A stretch of 7,877 nt of DNA, taken from positions 1 to 7,877 of the forward strand of contig CAJJQT010000083.1 in assembly GCA_905193995.1 (NCBI GenBank), read 5' to 3'. Positions within the stretch are counted from its first letter, which is position 1. Each line of letters starts with the position of its first letter. The notes under the pieces were generated by a model. The model did no database searches and was not told the DNA's origin. It worked only from the letters and a program-made list of their open reading frames with translations. This document shows positions 6,141 through 7,877 of the stretch, one piece after another. The translations under genes and the position numbers were made by a program. The DNA comes from an uncultured Porphyromonadaceae bacterium. GTDB lineage: Bacteria; Bacteroidota; Bacteroidia; Bacteroidales; Muribaculaceae.

Positions 6141-7184
6141 TTACTGCAGCTTGGCAGTGGCGATGAACAGGCCTGCGGGATTCGGCAGAACGGGCACGAA
6201 CAGGCCAGACGCCTTAGACCAGACAGCCGTGGGGTCGGGCTCGGTCCACTGGGTCAGGGTGACGAACTGCTCGGCGCTCTTCACGGTCCAGGGGCCGAGC
6301 TGCTCCTCTTCCGGAGTCACGCCCCACAGGCCAACGCCGAAGTTCTGCAGGCCGTTGTAGGAAGCCAGGAAGGAGACCTTGCTCTTGCCCCAGAAGCGCT
6401 GGGTCGTCAGCTTGCCGTCTTTGCCCTCGACGTTGTAGCGCAAGTCGTTCGTACGAATCTCGGTAATACCGAAGAGCTCGTTGAACAGACCGACGAGCTG
6501 CGTACGAGAGACCATAGCGCCAGCACCGGCGCCGCCGTAGATGGCCTTGGAGATCCCCTTGTTGGTCAGCATCTTAGAGAGTACGGAACCGGACAGAACC
6601 ATACCAGAGATGGTGAAGCCCTTGTCGCGAGCGGTCTCGACGATCTCTTCGATCTGCGCGAGAACGTTCTTGTCAGGCGTGGAAACGTCAATGTCGAAGC
6701 CGGTGTTACCGTTCGGCACACCGAAGTCAACAGAGAAGTTCAGGCCATTTTCCTTGATGGTCATCTTGCCAGTGGACAGGACTTCCATCTTGGCGACCTC
6801 GGTACGGCAGCGAACGCCTTCGGCCAGACGAGCCCAGTCGTCATAAACAAAGTCGATCAGCGCGCTGTCATTGAACGCGCCGTTCTCGAGCACCTGACGC
6901 AGGGACTCAGTCTGGTTGATCTTCTCCTTGATGAAGAGCTTTTCAACCGTCACGCGCTCCAGCGCGGGGCGAGAACCGATGTGCGCCTCAGTGTCGAGGC
7001 CGTGAACCAGGGCCATAGTGGGAAGCTGAGAACCGGCTGCAAGGCGCAGGTACTCAGCTTTGAAGTTCTGAGTCTTACGATCGGGGAAGATCGTGTCGCC
7101 GATGTAGTTCGGGCGAGGAATCAGGAAGTTCTGGCTGAAGTCAAGCTGTTCAGCCTGGGACAGCATTCTCAGAATATCGGGCAT
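6141..7184 (-). CDS. Major capsid protein, lambda gpE-like (phage major capsid protein E family)
   Basis: The 347-residue product has the length and pattern of the lambda gpE-type (PF03864, HK97-fold) shell protein; gpE itself is 341 residues. Visible family traits are an N-terminal segment with FLIPRPNYIGDTIFPDRK (about 20-37), the LAAGSQLPTMALVHG loop, the long alpha/beta centre with SVDFGVP and a helix before GFTISGMVLSGSVLSKML, and the C-terminal WGVTPEEEQLGPWTVKSAEQ and WTEPDPTAVWSKASGLFVPVLP segments. The ATG at 7184 is preceded by a perfect AAGGAGG (7194-7200), fitting a highly expressed structural gene. It forms hexamers and pentamers of the head and is expected to interact with the upstream scaffold and decoration proteins. 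There is no obvious N-terminal prohead-protease propeptide. The stop is TAA at 6143-6141, 17 nt before the next start. Confidence 0.93.
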   Translation of the reverse strand: MPDILRMLSQAEQLDFSQNFLIPRPNYIGDTIFPDRKTQNFKAEYLRLAAGSQLPTMALVHGLDTEAHIGSRPALERVTVEKLFIKEKINQTESLRQVLENGAFNDSALIDFVYDDWARLAEGVRCRTEVAKMEVLSTGKMTIKENGLNFSVDFGVPNGNTGFDIDVSTPDKNVLAQIEEIVETARDKGFTISGMVLSGSVLSKMLTNKGISKAIYGGAGAGAMVSRTQLVGLFNELFGITEIRTNDLRYNVEGKDGKLTTQRFWGKSKVSFLASYNGLQNFGVGLWGVTPEEEQLGPWTVKSAEQFVTLTQWTEPDPTAVWSKASGLFVPVLPNPAGLFIATAKLQ

Positions 7185-7207
7185 GTGTTATATCCTCCTT
7201 ACTTAGA

Positions 7208-7756
7208 TTAGGCCTCGAAGACGGGGTAGACCTTGACGTCCGCGCCCGCGATCGTAACCGTGTCAACGGCATTGCCGCCAGAGCTCAGGGCCCAGCCGAT
7301 CTGAGACTTGGAGCTCTTCGTCAGCGGATAGCTCTTGGAGAGCTGGACGATCTCGCCGTCAGCGTACATGGTCGCATCGACGGGAACGTCACCCGTGCCG
7401 CCGTCCTTCTCGTAGGTGACGGAATAGCCGCGGACAGTCGCATTCGCGCCGACGAAGACGATGTTCTTGAGCGCGGTCTGCGCGGCGCTTGCTGCGTTCA
7501 CGCGGTCGCTAATCACGCGGCCCGCGACCATGACGGAGCCGATCGCGTCGCCGTCAGTAACATCGACGTCCTGGAACACAATGCCGGTCGCGGCGCTCGT
7601 ATTCGCGGGGAACACGGTACCGGCAAACACGGTCTTGCGGTCGCCGTCAGTCTGGCCCATGCTCTGAGGAATCTGCGCGGTCTTGGTGACGAGACCGACT
7701 TCGCTATCCAGGAAATTAGGAATCGCGGTGCCGATCTCAGTTTTCAGAATAGACAT
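7208..7756 (-). CDS. Putative capsid decoration protein with C-terminal InlB-B-repeat-like domain
   Basis: This 182-residue protein is encoded immediately before the major capsid gene, the usual place of a head decoration or stabilisation protein. Residues about 1-103 form the putative decoration part, including a segment about 41-80 (FAGTVFPANTSAATGIV followed by VDVTDGDAIG and GRV) that resembles gpD/HDPD-type decoration domains in pattern and in total length (lambda gpD is about 110 residues). Residues about 109-182 look like a different domain: YSVTYEKDGGTGDVP, a Tyr/Gly turn at 131-134, an IGWALSSGG segment near 153-161 and a terminal TIAGADVKVYPVFEA strand. This matches the architecture of InlB B-repeat/Listeria-Bacteroides repeat (Flg_new-like) modules. 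Translation starts at an ATG preceded by AAGGAGG (7766-7772). Inference: a trimeric knob on the capsid surface displaying an extra beta domain. No database match was run. Confidence 0.62.
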   Translation of the reverse strand: MSILKTEIGTAIPNFLDSEVGLVTKTAQIPQSMGQTDGDRKTVFAGTVFPANTSAATGIVFQDVDVTDGDAIGSVMVAGRVISDRVNAASAAQTALKNIVFVGANATVRGYSVTYEKDGGTGDVPVDATMYADGEIVQLSKSYPLTKSSKSQIGWALSSGGNAVDTVTIAGADVKVYPVFEA

Positions 7757-7770
7757 GAATGGAATCCTCC

Positions 7771-7877
7771 TTATTTAGTGTTGGTGTTCTCTGCGGGGGT
7801 AGAAACAGATCCGAACTTCGCGGCGGCTGCTCTCGCGGCCTGCGCGGCTCTGCTCATGGTCGCAGGACCTCCGTTTC
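7771..7877 (-). CDS. C-terminal end of upstream head gene, probably scaffold protein (partial)
   Basis: An open frame enters from the right edge and ends at a TAA at 7773-7771, giving 35 visible codons. The visible tail is Ala/Arg-rich (MSRAAQAARAAAAKFG, then a Ser/Thr/Pro/Asn-rich end finishing in NTK), consistent with a helical, soluble C-terminus. Position directly before the decoration and capsid genes is where scaffold (or protease-scaffold) genes usually lie, and scaffold C-termini are often short charged helices that contact the capsid protein; the scaffold assignment is therefore an inference from position and composition. An in-frame ATG at 7857-7855 preceded by GGAGG could give a separate 28-residue peptide, but the frame stays open to the edge, so a gene end is more likely. 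The TAA is embedded in the TAAGGAGG ribosome binding site of the next gene. Confidence 0.5.
   Translation of the reverse strand, partial: NGGPATMSRAAQAARAAAAKFGSVSTPAENTNTK

Noticed and set aside
7771..7857. A stand-alone 28-residue peptide gene starting at the ATG at 7857-7855 with an upstream GGAGG
   Set aside because: The frame remains open upstream to the window edge, and the residues look like the C-terminus of a longer head gene; treated as a partial gene instead. An internal start cannot be fully excluded.
1..7877. A hidden defence, anti-defence or other non-structural cassette
   Set aside because: All minus-strand coding sequence is accounted for by head and tail genes; the only unassigned gene is the 51-residue zinc-ribbon protein, and no gap exceeds about 45 nt.
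7757..7877. Late promoter or transcription terminator around the capsid genes
   Set aside because: No convincing -35/-10 pair and no hairpin followed by a T-run was seen in this or any other short gap.

Overview
The window is a densely packed late-gene (virion morphogenesis) segment of a tailed phage or prophage with a long, non-contractile (siphovirus) tail. All genes lie on the minus strand, so the biological reading direction is from position 7877 down to 1. The host is most likely a Bacillota bacterium, probably a G+C-rich gut clostridial lineage. This is inferred from strong AAGGAGG-type ribosome binding sites, moderately high G+C, and a gene order (Minor_capsid_1-2-3-like proteins, major tail protein, chaperone, Gp15, TP901-type tape measure) known from phages of Gram-positive bacteria. 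The sequence alone does not show whether the source is a free phage or an integrated prophage.

Layout in transcription order. (1) Head: the C-terminal end of a probable scaffold gene (7877-7771), a putative capsid decoration protein with an extra C-terminal InlB-B-repeat-like domain (7756-7208), and a lambda gpE-type major capsid protein (7184-6141). (2) Head-tail joining: a connector or adaptor protein with a GTG start (6123-5731), a head-closure/Minor_capsid_1-like protein (5734-5387), a Minor_capsid_2-type protein (5390-4986), and a tail terminator/Minor_capsid_3-like protein (4989-4555). (3) Tail: the major tail tube protein (4558-4058), a gpG-like tail assembly chaperone (4035-3622), Gp15 as the second chaperone component (3625-3014), a 51-residue Cys-rich zinc-ribbon protein (3033-2878), an 896-residue tape measure protein (2834-144), and the first 49 residues of the distal tail protein (147-1, running off the window).

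The genes form one apparent operon. Six junctions are 4-nt ATGA stop/start overlaps, one is a 20-nt overlap, and no intergenic gap exceeds about 45 nt. I see no promoter, terminator, RNA gene, mobile element or CRISPR array. Together the products build the capsid shell, connect it to the tail, polymerise the tail tube around the tape measure, and begin the baseplate.

The region is mostly a recognisable structural module; I do not see a novel defence or other undescribed system. The less ordinary points are the Ig/B-repeat-like domain on the decoration protein, the small zinc-ribbon gene just before the tape measure gene, the exact 126-bp (42-residue) internal repeats of the tape measure, and a chaperone pair joined by an ATGA overlap rather than a visible frameshift signal.
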